Source of the DNA: Cladorhizidae sp. MBARI D1340-BT2 | Taxonomy: Eukaryota > Porifera > Demospongiae > Poecilosclerida > Cladorhizidae | Direction of reading: 5' to 3' | Assembly: GCA_028752905.1 (NCBI GenBank) | Contig: JAQNBH010000009.1 | Span: 30,671,442-30,735,441 of the forward strand | DNA length: 64,000 nt | Part shown: positions 22,936 through 34,560 of the stretch, one piece after another | How positions within the stretch are numbered: the stretch's first letter is position 1 | Layout of the letters: every line of letters starts with the position of its first letter | Notes under the pieces: model-generated | Seen by the model: only the letters and a program-made list of their open reading frames with translations | Database searches by the model: none | What the model was told of the DNA's origin: nothing | Program-made: the position numbers and the translations under genes

Positions 22936-23112
22936 TTTATTGTATATACCAATTTATTGTGTGTACCAATTAAAGAATTTTCAGCTGAAAAAAGAATTTT
23001 GGGCTGAATTTCAGGCATTATAGTAGATATCAAGATATCAAAAGCATTATAGGCAGTTGCATGAGAATTCGAGAATAGCATTATAGGGAGAATTTCGAGC
23101 ATAATTTATTGA

Positions 23113-23510
23113 GACCTACTGGTGAATGTTTTGGTCTTTATGCTATATTTTTTTTCCTCTTAGCAATCTTGATGTTGGTGGCCACATACATGTACTATCT
23201 ACCCTTGCCGGTCAGTTCATGTGAACTGGAGAGCATATTAGCAGAGAATCTGTCGAGTGCCATAGACTCTATTATTCATGCAGAGGCGTAGCGACACAGA
23301 TTGGAGTGGTCCGGTTAGAATTACGATTTTGCTTTGTCTCAAGGTCCACATAAATGGTGGCGGTGAGGGTGATGTATTGGATGAAACTAAAATCTCACCC
23401 CATAAAATTAATTTGTATCGAAATGAGAGCATTTCAGGATGTTAGCTAGATTCAAAATTCACAACTTTTACAGTTAACTAAAACAACAAAGACCAATCAA
23501 AGTTTTGTAT
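23113..23510. other. No gene; contains an R2 fragment
   Basis: The part at 23165-23285 is an inverted match to repeat R2 (6660-6775). The remainder has no recognised feature. Confidence 0.6.
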
Positions 23511-26017
23511 TTAAAACATAATATTCAGATAAACAGAAATTAAAGATATATGCTGACGGGGCAAAAGAAATTCATTGGCTATGGCTTTTATGTCCAAATT
23601 GTCCGTACTGTCTTGGTGAAAGTGAAGTACCATCATGTGGTTAAGTCGTGCTTGTGACATGGTGCTCCTCAAATATGTTTTGATCCTTCGAAGGGCACCG
23701 AAAGATCTTTCAGAAGTACAATTCGTAGCAGCAGGCATAACAATAAGTAGTTTGAAAGAGCGACAAACCATGTCTATTTGTTTTCTTTGAGCTGGACTCA
23801 GACTTTGAAGAACAAATTTCAGTCCAGAAATTGATGGTTTCTCATCTTCCTTTTTACATTCGCAAAGTCCTGAGTTGTGATTGAAGATCATGGAGATTAA
23901 GATCTTCACCATAAAAACTACATACAGCAACCAGTTCACTCACAGTCTTCACCAGAACATGCTTTAAAAAGTATACAGTGTGATGGAGAATGCAACCTAT
24001 GGCTTCACAGACGTTGTGCTGGCCTTAGCAAAGCCGCATTTGATGCAGTGTCGAAATGAAGCGCTCCCTTCATTTGCCCTTTATGTCGCCTTGACAGGCA
24101 TGAAAAGGAGATCGCCATTTTGAAAGATGCCCTGCTTTTACATTTGAGTAAACCTTGAAGCCAGGTTGGTCAAATCTGTCAGTTATGCTTACCACAGCTA
24201 AATCGAACACTTTGAAATACTTACTTCTGTATAGACCTGTTGGTGTTGCTGGAAACTATGCTTCACCAACTCCTTCTTCATAGCGATGTGGTCTCTTTCG
24301 CCTTCTTGGTAAGGTAGATTCTTCAATGTCCAATTGGACTCGACTCATTTCAATTTTATCACAAAACAAATCAAAATCTCTATCTGAATGCATCCCTTGA
24401 AGAGTCTTAACTGTAAGCATGGCTACCTCATGCCCTTCGACACTAGACACTTCAGGATTTTGCAGGGTCTGACTAAGCCTATCTGTGTGCCTAAGGATCA
24501 TTTCTGATAACGTCAGGTTGTAGAGAAATGGGAAAGTACCCATTTGACTCGAAATACCCTGAATTCTAGCCTTCATTTCGGTGTCAGTGGTGCCTCTGAG
24601 TGCCTCTTCCCACAAATTCAGAATATTTTGATAATTTGACCTAATGCTGGCTAAAGCACCAGCTCGAACAGTCCACCTTGTGGGACATATTGTTCGAATA
24701 GACGACGATTCACTTCCTGTTTCCTCTTTGGTTCTACTCGGCATAGCTTCTCGCTTGGGAGAAAACTTAATAAGTTTTACAAGTTCAAAACCGGTATCAA
24801 GGCAGTCTTTCATAGCAGCAGACCCTTTAATTGTATCATTTACACTCAAATTAAGGGAATGGCCATAGCAGTGTGTAAACACTGCCTTGGGCTCAATTTT
24901 CTGCATCTTAGGAGCTATACCACCTTTAGCTCCAGCCATTGTGCTGCAGCCATCATAGCACTGACCACGTAACTTAGCAGTGGGTATCTCAAAACGCAAA
25001 AGAACATCATTGATAGATGATACGATGCTGTCAGCAGTAGTGGAGAGAAGGTTGTACAACCCAAGAAACTCTTCATTAACTTTAAAGTTTTCATCTACCC
25101 ACCTGATAACCAAAGCAAGTTGCATCTTGTTGGATACATCGGTGGTTTCGTCTGCCATGACAGTTAAAAAGGGGGAATTATGGATGTCACCAAGCAGTTT
25201 TCTCAAGATACTATGGGACATTACTTCTAGGAATTCATTCTGGTTCTCATGTGAAGTAAACTTCCTCCAACTACGCTCTAACCATTTACCAAGGTGTGGG
25301 TTATCTTCAGCCCTAAGACGAAGCAGCTGGACAAGATTGGAGTTTGCTTCATCATGGCCTCGTAGAGCAAGACCTTGTCTAGCTAAAAAGCGTACACTTG
25401 AAATAATGATCCTCAAAATGTCTCTTGCTTCTTGCTTTTCACGTTTGTGAACAGAACTCAAGACTTCACCAACATCTGGTGTGGTTTTCGGTAAGGTAAT
25501 TATTGCCTCCACTGCCTCACCATGTGTTTTCGATTCTCTGTGTTTCTTGAAAGATCTGGTCAATCCTTCCAATTGCAGTAATCTCTGATGACCTAATAAA
25601 TATTATAAGAAGAACAGTCATATAAAATGGGATTTAAACGGTTCTACACACTTACAAAGGCAGCTGCTTAATTGCGACTGGATGTGCTGCTGTATTGTGA
25701 CTGGTTTTGATCCTCTTGGTACTGAAAGCCTTCACACAGGTGTGACAAAAAACTACATCCTGGGCCTCATTATAGTGTATAAAAGGCCATGCTGCAAACC
25801 AATGATGCTTAAAACTACAAGAAGTAATACTCTTTCCCATAATCCTCTTGGGAAAGCTAAAGATAGAGGGAGGGTGGTGAGGTTGCTCTGTTAGATCAGG
25901 TAATGAAGTTAAATCCTGGACAGCCATCCTGTGAAAGTTAGAACTGTTTGCCACAATTCCATGTGCTACAAAGCTGAGCTGATGCAATACAGAAGACAAG
26001 TCTAGACAGGAAGTCAC
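23511..26017 (-). pseudogene. ZMYM1-like (DUF4371) hAT transposase gene
   Basis: The order on the minus strand is as follows. 25652-26017 encodes the TTF-type zinc-finger region, with FKHHWFAAWPFIHYNEAQDVVFCHTC. An apparent 63-bp intron (25593-25655) with GTAAGT donor and TTATTAG acceptor comes next. A continuous 438-codon stretch (24256-25572) covers DUF4371 and the catalytic core, with FLTVMADETTDVSNKMQL, RGQCYDGCSTMAGAKGGIA, THCYGHSLNLSVNDTIKG and CPTRWTVRAGAL. A single in-frame TAG at 24256-24258 is followed by the expected ITDRFDQPGFKVYSNV. 23511-23939 holds the hAT dimerisation domain, with ATNCTSERSFGALRRIKTYL and QARLNHMMVL. A one-base loss near 25565 and breaks at 23940-24150 make it probably inactive. 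The long open core suggests recent activity or domestication under constraint. Confidence 0.9.
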
Positions 26018-26249
26018 AGGATATTATTATATTTTTTTTTTATTATAAAAAAATTAATATAAAAAAACGGATTACTTTTGACTTGATCGTGAGTTTGTAA
26101 GATTGGAATACTTGACTTGATTTAATCAGTATTTACAATCTACCTAGCTCTCTAGTTTGTCTCTATCTAGTAATTCTTGGCCTTTCTCTGCCTCACATGT
26201 TCCTGCATTCCTTTTCTTTGTGGCATAATAGCATGGTATTTCACCTGAA
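26018..26249. other. AT-rich gap
   Basis: A/T runs lie at 26025-26070. No gene was seen between the ZMYM1-like gene and the non-LTR element. Confidence 0.5.
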
Positions 26250-26252
26250 CTA

Positions 26253-27093
26253 TCTCAAGCCAAGCAAACACAGGTTGCTACTGTCCAATCGGGAAAGTCA
26301 TTTGCTGATATTACCTCTGGGAGCAAGTTGAAGCATAGTGAGCCACACTCACAAAATGAGCCGCACTCACAAAATGAGCCTGCTCCAACAGTGAAGTCAA
26401 CCAACCCAAGAGTATCCCCTCCTGCCTCTGATAAAATTCAATGTAGTTTTATTTGGTATTGAAGAAAGCCAAAAGGGAACACCCAGACATAGTTGTCAAG
26501 CATCTGATATGGAAAAGGCAACTTCCATTTAATTTTTTTTACAAATCTGTCCAGTCTCAATCTATCAAGGATCTTTTCAGACTTGGGAAATATAACCATG
26601 AAGGAAGGTGTCCAAGGCCAATCATGGTGAAATTTATAAGATCAGCTGATGCCTTTAGTATCCTGTCAAAGAAAAGTTCATTGTTGTACCCACTCTCCAT
26701 TAAACAAGATATGACAAAAGATGAGCGTGCCAAACAGTCAGTCCTGATGAAGGAGAGGTGGTCCTTGATTTTGACCGCAAAGACATAAAGGTGCGTAATG
26801 ATGGTATTTGCATTAAGAACAGGAGGCATGGTACACTAGACTTTTACATCAACTACCATGTCAAGAGTCAAGAGTTACCTTCCAAAGGCTAATCTGTTCC
26901 AAAGGCTTCTGAAGCTTCTAAGGTCAAACCCAACAATAGAGGTACTACTTCCTCTGCTCAATCGCTAGCATCTGCTCTGCCATCCATAAAATCATCTACT
27001 CCCACCCCCTTTCTAATCCCGTCTCTTGAGTTGAATACTCCATCTCAATCTCAGCCACCTAAGCTAGACGCAAATGTCCCTGACTCCGGATGA
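26253..27093 (+). pseudogene. Non-LTR element ORF1 (RRM-type)
   Basis: This is the RNA-binding partner of the retrotransposon RT. The N-terminal part includes a short tandem of HSQNEP (26345-26385). After a frameshift, VLFGIEES marks the start of the RRM-like fold. 26453-26788 then carries KDLFRLGKYNHEGRCPRPIM, VKFIRSADAFSILSKKS, IKQDMTKDERAKQ and VLMKERW. These are the standard conserved stretches of CR1/L2/Crack-type ORF1 proteins. A Pro/Ser-rich tail runs to a stop near 27093. Frame changes near 26440 and 26780 break it. Confidence 0.8.
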
Positions 27094-27099
27094 CTAGAC

Positions 27100-29840
27100 A
27101 CTCCACTTCAGGTGTGCTTAACTAATTCCCGCAGCCTTGTAAATAAATTAGATAAATTTCAATCATTTGAGTACACACATAATAGCAGTAACAGAAACAT
27201 GGCTATCTAAATGCATTAAAATAATGAGATCATCCCAGCAGGCTTCAACATTTACAGAAAAGACAGGGACACTCGTGGTGTGGGTGTTTTACTAGCTGTT
27301 GATCAATCGATACCCTCAAGGGCATTGTCTACTCCAGATGAACTTGAGGTGGTTACAGTACAGGTGAAGTGTCCATGTTCCATAATTATTTGTGTTGTGT
27401 ACTGTAGACCTGGTGCTTATGACTCATACTTCATGAATCTTTTGGAGTATCTACATGACCTACTGGATAGTGAGCGTACAATCGTAATGGATGACTTCAA
27501 TAGACCTAATATTAACTGGCAAACCCTTTCAGCCTCCACTGAAGTCTCTAACATCTTCTGTGACTTTATATGATCATGGCCTATCGCAATTAATCAAGGA
27601 GCCCACACACAACAAAGGCGACACTCTTGACCTAGTCTTATCAAGTATTCCAGAGAAAATACATCATGTTAGAGTCAACAAACTATGTACCCCTATTGCA
27701 ACTGATCACTTTCCAATATACTTCTCTGTAGGTGACCCCATGCATGCTGTTTTAAAAGAGACTTGTAGGGAGACATATGACTACTCGAAAACAGACTTAC
27801 ACTGTCTCGAGGAATACTTGATGGATTATGATTTCAGTAGCTGTCTTGGTGCGGAGGATGTGGAGGTTGTATGGCAATCTCTGAAGAAAGTAATTACAGA
27901 AGCAGTTCACCAATTTACCCCAAAGGTAAAACTTACATCTCACCCATCACCGAAGTGGTTTACTTCGTCTATTAGGCACAGTCTACATCTCATCCACTCA
28001 ATGCGTAAGAAAGCCAGGACAAATCCTTCGCCTACGATTCAAGCAAAACTATCAGCTCAGGAATCAAAGCTTCAGGAACAAATGGAGCAAGCCAAAAGAA
28101 ACTATGAAAATAACTTGGTTAAGAATTTTTGAATAAATCCAAGTTATACAAGTACATCAAGACCTTATTGAAAATGGACAATTAACCTCCCATTATGTAC
28201 CACAATACACCTCTGCTACTTCTAACATAGAAAAGGCATCACTATTCAACACATACTTCAAATCGGTATTCACATCGAGCTCCTTCACTCTACCCCAGAT
28301 GGAAGAGATACCCACTCCTGCTGAGGTAGTCAGTGATATTACTTTGAAGGATGAAGAGGTGTATAAGGCCCTTGTATGCCTGAACCCTAACAAAGCTATG
28401 GGAATTGACAATATTAGCCCAAAAATATTTAAATCATGTGCTTTACCTCTCCATCGGCCTGTTCCCCACCTTTTTTCCCTATGTCTTGCTCGGCACCAAC
28501 TACCTGACGAATGGAAAATACATAAAGTAACTCCGATTTTCAAGTCTGGAGAGAAGGTGCTAAGTGAACAACAATAGACCAGTATCACTCCTTTGTTCGA
28601 TCAGCAAAGTTCTCGAACGATTGATCTACGACAAAATATGTGACTTTATCTTCAAAGCAATTAGCCTTGATCAATTTGGATTCCTTCCAAATCACTCATG
28701 TCTGCAGCAGCTGCTGCTATTCATTGGATCAATATTAAATAGTCAAGAGAGAAAAATGCACATGCTGAACTCCTATTGAAGCTTCGTAAAGCAGGCATAG
28801 TGGGGTTTCTTCAAACATTATCTGTCTTCACGAGTTCAGTGTGTAGCCATAGACAAAGAGGTGTCTAGTATTACAACGGTAATGTCGGGAGTGCCCCAGG
28901 GCAGCATTCTGGGTCCCCTTCTCTTTATTCTATACATCAACGAAGTTCCTCTCTGCATCCCAACTCTGCAAACTTACATGTTTGCCGACGATACCAAGTT
29001 GACTAAGGAGGTGACCTGCACTGATGACTGCTCTGATCTCCAGCAGGGTCTATCTGCCATCGCAGAATGGAGCTTGCAATGGAAACTTCCATTCAATGTC
29101 TCCAAATGCATCCTGTTACGGTTTAATTCCACCAAACACAGCATTGACTTCAACTACACCATCAAGGACATGCCATTACCAGCCAAAGATTCTCACAAAG
29201 ATTTAGGAGTTGTCATATCAACAGACCTATCTTGGTCCCAACAATATGGTGCGATCACTGCGAAAGCATATCAGCAACTGGGAATACTGAAACGTACATT
29301 AGGCAGAATGTCATCGAGAGAAACACTGAGAACACTCTATCTCACTCTGGTCAGGTCAAAGCTAACATACTGTTCACAAGTTTGGAGGCCACGGTTAATT
29401 AAGGAGATCACTGTGTTGGTAAGGTCCAAAGGAGGACAACAAAGTTCATTGTGAACAATTCTTTGAAGGAATATAGAGACAGGCTGCTAGCCCTGAACAT
29501 ATTTCCCTTAATGATGTGGTACGAAATAGCTGACAACATGTTCTACATCAAAGAACTGAAGAATCCAACAGATAGATTTAACATTAATCATTACATTTAG
29601 ATCTCCTCCAACAAACCAGATTGTCATCCAATGCTAAGTTTAGGTCAAGAACTAACCGCATCAGTCATTTCTATTTCAAAAGACTTCCCAGACTGTGGAA
29701 CTCACTCCCTCCTCTAAACTGTGATCTGTCACTTAGAATACTTCGCTGCCAGCTGATAAATATATTTTGGGACCAGCACTTTAGATCTGAGCAACCCTGC
29801 ACATATGACTTCTCATGTCCCTGTGCAAGATGCATCTAAT
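27100..29840 (+). pseudogene. Non-LTR element ORF2 (endonuclease-RT)
   Basis: The AP endonuclease begins near 27115 with LTNSRSLVNKLDKFQSF. A TETWLS-like catalytic Glu stretch follows near 27190 in a shifted frame, then RKDRDTRGVGVLLAV, VVYCRPGAYDSYF and DDFNRPNINW. In the next frame, HGLSQLIKEPTHNKGDTLDL and ATDHFPIYF carry the catalytic Asp-His. The RT begins with MGIDNISPKIFK, SISKVLERLIYDKI and LDQFGFLPNHS. Motif A (xDxxKAFD) is missing: the sequence jumps from ILNSQERK to the HAELLLKL-like stretch at about 28760, an internal deletion. Motif B GVPQGSILGPLLFILYINEV and motif C YMFADDTKL are intact, and the thumb ends at about 29450. At least four frameshifts occur. Confidence 0.88.
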
Positions 29841-30189
29841 CACCCCTACACTAATCTCACTAAGTACTTTTAATTACAAAATGGGTGCCTATAGGACTTA
29901 CAGGCATACCATCAGCATTTTTTCCCACATTTCTAAACAAACTCAATGTAATTTCCACAATTACGTGTCTTGTTATAAAATCATATATTATTATTATTAT
30001 TATATTATTATATAGCTGCATTCATGACTCACTGTCCTATACATACATGTTATTGTAATACCAATGTGGTTGAACTACTTGGAGTTTGTGTAGTTCAGGT
30101 ACTCAGGAAGGTCAGGATCAAGCCTGTGATAAAAACCAAAGTAGCAAGAGTTCACCAATTTGGGGTAGAATCACATGTACTATAAAGCT

Positions 30190-30560
30190 AACTATTACCA
30201 TAAACGAATTAATTTAATGGCCCAAAAAGTGGTCTGGTTAAAACCGGACCAACCGGACCAGTCTCTCCGCCAGTGTCATGTTGGCCAATGCTTTCATGGC
30301 ACATTGCTGCATACATAAAAATACTCGCATTATCTGAATGAGATACTGATATGGTGATAGAAGGTTGGTAGAGGTGATAGTGCACAGTTTGTCTGTAAAA
30401 AGTTACGATTGCAATATCTTTGCTAAACTTAATCATGTAGCTAATCCATTTTCATATAATCTGTGGCAGGGTATACTGGTTAAAAAGATGGAAGTATTGA
30501 TTATGAAACCACTAGCCTATTACAATCTTACAGTTGGTTGATATGTTTACCAGTTGGTAA
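30190..30560 (-). repeat. Dispersed repeat R2, copy c
   Basis: This is an inverted match to 6390-6640, including the sequence complementary to TTAGCAAAGATATTGCAATG near 30410-30430. No coding content was recognised. Confidence 0.8.
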
Positions 30561-31154
30561 GCTATAATTCAGTAATTTATCACCAAACTTTAAAAAAAAT
30601 TGTGACAAATACAATTTATACAAGCTGATTTTAAAATGTTTCTATTCTTCTTATTAGTTCTCTATTAAACACAACATCTGAACTTAAAATATTGGTGATG
30701 CAAGTCAGGAAGAGCTGTGAAGACATTCTCTGAGTTGAGTAGAATGGAATTAGTGTCATAGCCTACCCACACTAGGAGGAGGATGGTAATCAGAATACAT
30801 TTTGAAGATGGTGAAGTGTTAAAAATATTTATAAACACGATTACATAGATTTTTCGAACTTTTTTAATCGTGCGTGGGCTAATATTGGACATTTGTTTAA
30901 TAGCCACTTTTATTCCACTTCTAATTGATCCATAAAAAGAGCACACAGGATGTTTGCTCCTGGAAAAGCCCCTAGTGTTGCACCAGAAAAGTTGAGCCTT
31001 CTTACGTTCATAAAGAGATAGCAATTATTTGAATAGCAAGTTTATAGCTTCTACATGTTTTTCCAGCATAATTCCAGATTTTCAAAAACAAGCTTTTTTC
31101 AAAATCCTCCTTGGCTAACAGGCTTGCATAATTGTGGAAATGTTAACCTTCAAC
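30561..31154. other. No recognisable gene
   Basis: A 119-codon minus-strand open frame (30665-31024) contains a hydrophobic stretch (CILITILLLVWVGY) but matches no family I know. It may be chance. Confidence 0.4.
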
Positions 31155-31499
31155 TTAACTCTTTGAACGCGGTGGATATGTCCGACAAAAATTGCACTCG
31201 TACGTGGTGGACATATATGTCTGTAAAGGACTAATGCTTTATTGACTCACAGGACAATGCTGCTTATTAGTACAGCAACTCAAGAAGCATCTGCTTATTG
31301 GTACAGTGTTTAATTCACTTTTACTAACCTGGAATTATCAACAATCTTTGGACAAACTGTGGTTATGTACTGTGGTTATGTACCTTTACTTTAGATCCCA
31401 CTTTAGATCCACTTTAGGTCCTTAGATGATGGTGTATTGTGCTGAATACAAGTGATGAATAGAAAAATATAATAGACCTGAAGTGATGTGTACGTTAGA

Positions 31500-32925
31500 A
31501 GGAGGTGACAGTGATGATGATTTTGGTGGATATATTGATGAGAATTATTGTGAATGTATGGAGGATGGTAAAGAGGGTGTGGAGATGATGAAGAGTTTTT
31601 GGATAGTGAAGTAGGAGTAGCTCCAGTGAAAGTTCAAGCAGCTCCAGTGCCATCAGCTCCAGTGCCAGCAGCTCCAGTGCCAGCAGCTCCAGTGCCAGCA
31701 GCTCCAGTGCCAGCAGCTCCAGTGCCAGCAGCTCCAGTGCCAGCAGCTCCAGTGGTGATATCTGATTCAGTCAGACATCTGGTTGCATGGAGGAAAAGAG
31801 CCCGTTGACTTTGCTCAGCCTAAGGAGAATTGTAGGAAACAAATTTGTACGCAGACCAATTTATGGCTTCAAATCAAGACCTACCTCCTCAATCTAGAGT
31901 GAGAGCTTGGAAAGCTTGCACAGTTAGCGAGGTAAAGAGGTGTATTGCCCTCATGACATTATTGCCAGCTTGGAAGAGAAATTGCCATTGCTGAATCAAT
32001 GATTGGATTTATGGAGTGGGTCTGGTATATCCAGTACTTGTCCATGAAGCCCACAAAGTGGGGCACGAAAGCTTATGTCCTGGCAGAGAGCTCTAGTGGA
32101 TATACCTACAGTTGGAAGCTGTATGTAGGTGAGGAGACTTTAATGTACACACAATTATATAGACTTATACTCGCTCTAAAAAAAGTAGTGGCTTTGGTGC
32201 ATGTGGTAAAGTTCGGGTGACAGGAGGGGGGGGACCTGCATGTATCAAGGCCAAAGACAAAATGAAAAAGGGTGAGATCAAGTCTATAAGTACAAATCAT
32301 GTCCTTGCCTTGAAATGGATGGACAAGAGAGCTGTGACCATTCTGAGTACTATCCACGATGATAGTACTATAACAAAGAGTAGGAGGACAAGGCTGTCAG
32401 CAAATGGCATGGAGGAGGTCATAAAGCCAACAGCCATTGTCAAATACAATAGTCACATGGGTGGGGGTGACAAATCCAATCAGCTGATGAGTTACTATAC
32501 TTTCCAACATAGGACACAGAAATGGTGGAAACGGGCAGATTTTCATCTCCTCAACCTGGCATTGGTAAATGCATACATAATATATAATGAGACACCTTTG
32601 ACTGGCCGAAAAACACACCAGTCCTTCTTAGTGATGGTTGCTGTTAGATTTCTACAGGCAGGCCTGACAGAAGCTCAGCTTGACGAAGTGTCCATCATTC
32701 ATAATCACCCATGGCTGAACCAGCCAGACTTAGAGGAAGGCACTTCATAGAGCACCTTCCCCCAAATAGCAAATGGTAAAAGATCCCTGTGTTCTTGCTA
32801 CCTGTGCAGCAACAAAAAAGGAGTCAGAACTTCATTTAGATGTAAGATTTGTGAAGTAGCTTTATGTATTACACCTTGCTTTGAACTATACCACACAAAA
32901 GTTAGTCCTATGCGTCACATATCCA
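31500..32925 (+). pseudogene. piggyBac transposase, deleted and frameshifted
   Basis: The acidic N-terminus (EGGDSDDDFGGYIDENY) is followed by an APVPA repeat linker (31627-31756). Next come NLPPRSRV-like and KACTVSEVKRCIALMTLLP stretches near 31880-31970. About 150 residues of the usual protein are then missing. The core resumes at 31999 with MIGF, MKPTKWGTKAYVLAESSSGY and TYSWKLYVGEETL. The first catalytic Asp is changed: AIAES stands where the family has IDES. The segment with the second Asp (YTDNFY in the copy at 13-16 kb) is deleted. 32217-32750 keeps NHVLALKWMDKRAVTILSTI, MGGGDKSNQLMSYYTF with the third Asp, and TQKWWKRADFHLLNLALVNA. A frameshifted C-terminal zinc-binding segment (CYLCSNKKG, CKICEVALC, CFELYHT) ends at about 32925. 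Confidence 0.9.
31627..31756 (+). repeat. 15-bp coding tandem repeat (APVPA)
   Basis: About eight near-identical copies of GCAGCTCCAGTGCCA lie within the transposase linker, in frame as Ala-Pro-Val-Pro-Ala. Confidence 0.92.
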
Positions 32926-33104
32926 TATGATAGCTCTTTTTTTATTTATTGTCGTCGTTTTCTTTTTCTTGATTGTTTTTCCTTCCATTAGCACAACTTT
33001 TACCAGTCCTATGTATGCAAATTATTTACTTACACTATATATTCTTGCATAATATATGTACTGTCCAGCCGGGTAGAAATTGAAGGGGAAAAAATAAATT
33101 AGCT

Positions 33105-33440
33105 ATAATGATCATCTAAAACTGCCAACTTCAAGCGCTAGCTAATTTGCTAATTTGCTAGTTATATAGATCAGCTAAAACTGCCTATACACTTGAAGTG
33201 CTAGCTACTTGTCTAGCTATAAAGATGACTAAACCTCGAGAGTTAGATACTTTGCTAGCCAAAGATGACCTACAATTATTTACTTTACTAATAATATTTA
33301 TTAGCTGAACTATATAAATATGATCTACAACTGCATACTTCGAGCGCTAGCTGTAAGGTGACCTACAGCTAGCTACCTCGAGTGCTATATACAACTATCT
33401 AGCTATAAAAATGACCTAGCTAAAACAATCAACTTCGAGC
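33105..33440. repeat. piggyBac subterminal repeats, ~60 bp
   Basis: Imperfect units contain ATGATCATCTAAAACTGCCA, ACTTCAAGCGCTAGCTAATT and CTAGCTATAAAGATGACC-type blocks. It is the inverted counterpart of the array at 4280-4560, so it is part of the element's end. Confidence 0.8.
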
Positions 33441-34044
33441 ACACTATGTAACAAACCTGCTAGCTCATCCACATAATAATACTTACTTGGAGTCTTGCTT
33501 CACTTCTCTTGCCATCTCAAAAGGTTCTTCTAGCCTCGTATTAGGTAGTAGGTTAGGAGCTAGTCTGAATAATAACTGATACACTCACCTCCATTATTAA
33601 CCTTATCACGGGATAGATATAACCATTATATGTGCATGATCACCAGACATGCCTGCTTCTTTCCAAGAATGTTTCTTAGCACTCTAACTGCATTAATGAA
33701 CTTCAGGTATGTTGGGTGAACTTCAGGTATGCTGTGCTCTGCACAGAGTTATGACAATGTGCATTTCATACAAAATTACTAATCTTACATCTTACATAAC
33801 CTCACTTTGCTCTTCAAGAGTTATTTCAGCCAACAGCACAATTAAGTCTTGTTCAACTGGTATTACAATTCTGTATTTTTATGTGACATACTCTGCTTTA
33901 CATTCGTGGAATTAGATTTCCTAGCGACCTGACCAACACTCACACCAGCATTAACAAATTGCTGGTATTTACAATTTGCTTTGTGAGTGATGAAAATATC
34001 TGATGGACTAACTTAAGGACATCACTTAAGGACATCTTTCAGAA
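33441..34044. other. No recognisable gene
   Basis: A near-perfect short direct repeat of AACTTCAGGTATG occurs at 33700-33730. The open frame at 33709-33915 is not recognisable. Confidence 0.45.
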
Positions 34045-34560
34045 TCCCTTACTAGAACAGTGATAAATGTTACCAATAATCAACAATAAATTGCTTCATC
34101 CCTCTATGTGATATAATAGTGCTATTATTCATAGGTGTGATTTAGTCCAAGATCTTTGGTGTAATATCTCATTGTGCAATGCTCATAATATAATTAAAGG
34201 GTCTATAGCATGCTATCAGAAATGTTCCTATCTTGAAAAGTAGTTGCTAGAAATCAAAAGCCTCTGTCAGACCTGCAGAGTTTCCAACTTGGCTCCTCCC
34301 TTGACTTTCAACAAAATGGTTACTTGCTGCAGCTAACTTGATTACCAGTTTTGTGCTAACTGAAAGCAGAACTCCACTATGACTGGTATGCTATGTCAGG
34401 TCATATAAATAGAAAGAAGTTTGTGTGCATCATACATTCGTTGACATTGGACCTCAGGTGTACTAAATCCACCTTATCACAGCACTTTCTGTAATACACT
34501 AGACATTGTGCAATATCACACCGAGTAACATAAATGCTGGTTATTTGAAACTACATGCAC
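34045..34560 (-). repeat. Dispersed repeat R1, copy c (older)
   Basis: It is a diverged inverted match to the middle of R1. The blocks around 34090-34160 (TGATATAATAGTGCTATTAT) and 34205-34260 (CTTGAAAAGTAGTTGCTAGA) correspond to 18740-18760 and 18620-18700. Confidence 0.75.

Larger units (their letters stand above)
19390..23112 (+). mobile_element. hAT element, copy 1
   Basis: The element is delimited by where it stops matching its inverted paralog at 37258-40372. Both ends are rich in GCATTATAGGCAG-type motifs (for example near 19451, 19480 and 23045) in opposite orientation at the two ends. They probably act as subterminal transposase-binding repeats, which is inference. Exact terminal inverted repeats and an 8-bp target duplication could not be fixed by eye. 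About 1 kb of noncoding leader precedes the transposase at 20390. Confidence 0.8.
26250..30015 (+). mobile_element. CR1/L2-like non-LTR retrotransposon, near full length
   Basis: ORF1 with an RRM-type region and ORF2 with AP endonuclease and RT lie in order on one strand. The element ends in an (ATT)n-type tract (29987-30013), the kind of microsatellite 3' tail typical of CR1/L2-type elements. Frameshifts in both ORFs and a deletion in the RT show it is dead. Confidence 0.85.
31155..33440 (+). mobile_element. piggyBac element, internally deleted
   Basis: The left end is TTAA (31155-31158) followed by CTCTTTGAACGCGG, the usual abrupt start of piggyBac elements. The transposase remnant and then subterminal tandem repeats (33105-33440) follow. 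I could not find the matching right terminal repeat with TTAA, so the right limit is approximate. The truncated copy at 4276-4870 shares its 3' end. Confidence 0.8.

Noticed and set aside
24980..25450. Plus-strand 156-codon ORF
   Set aside because: It is antisense to the conserved ZMYM1/DUF4371 core; its residues show no family signal.
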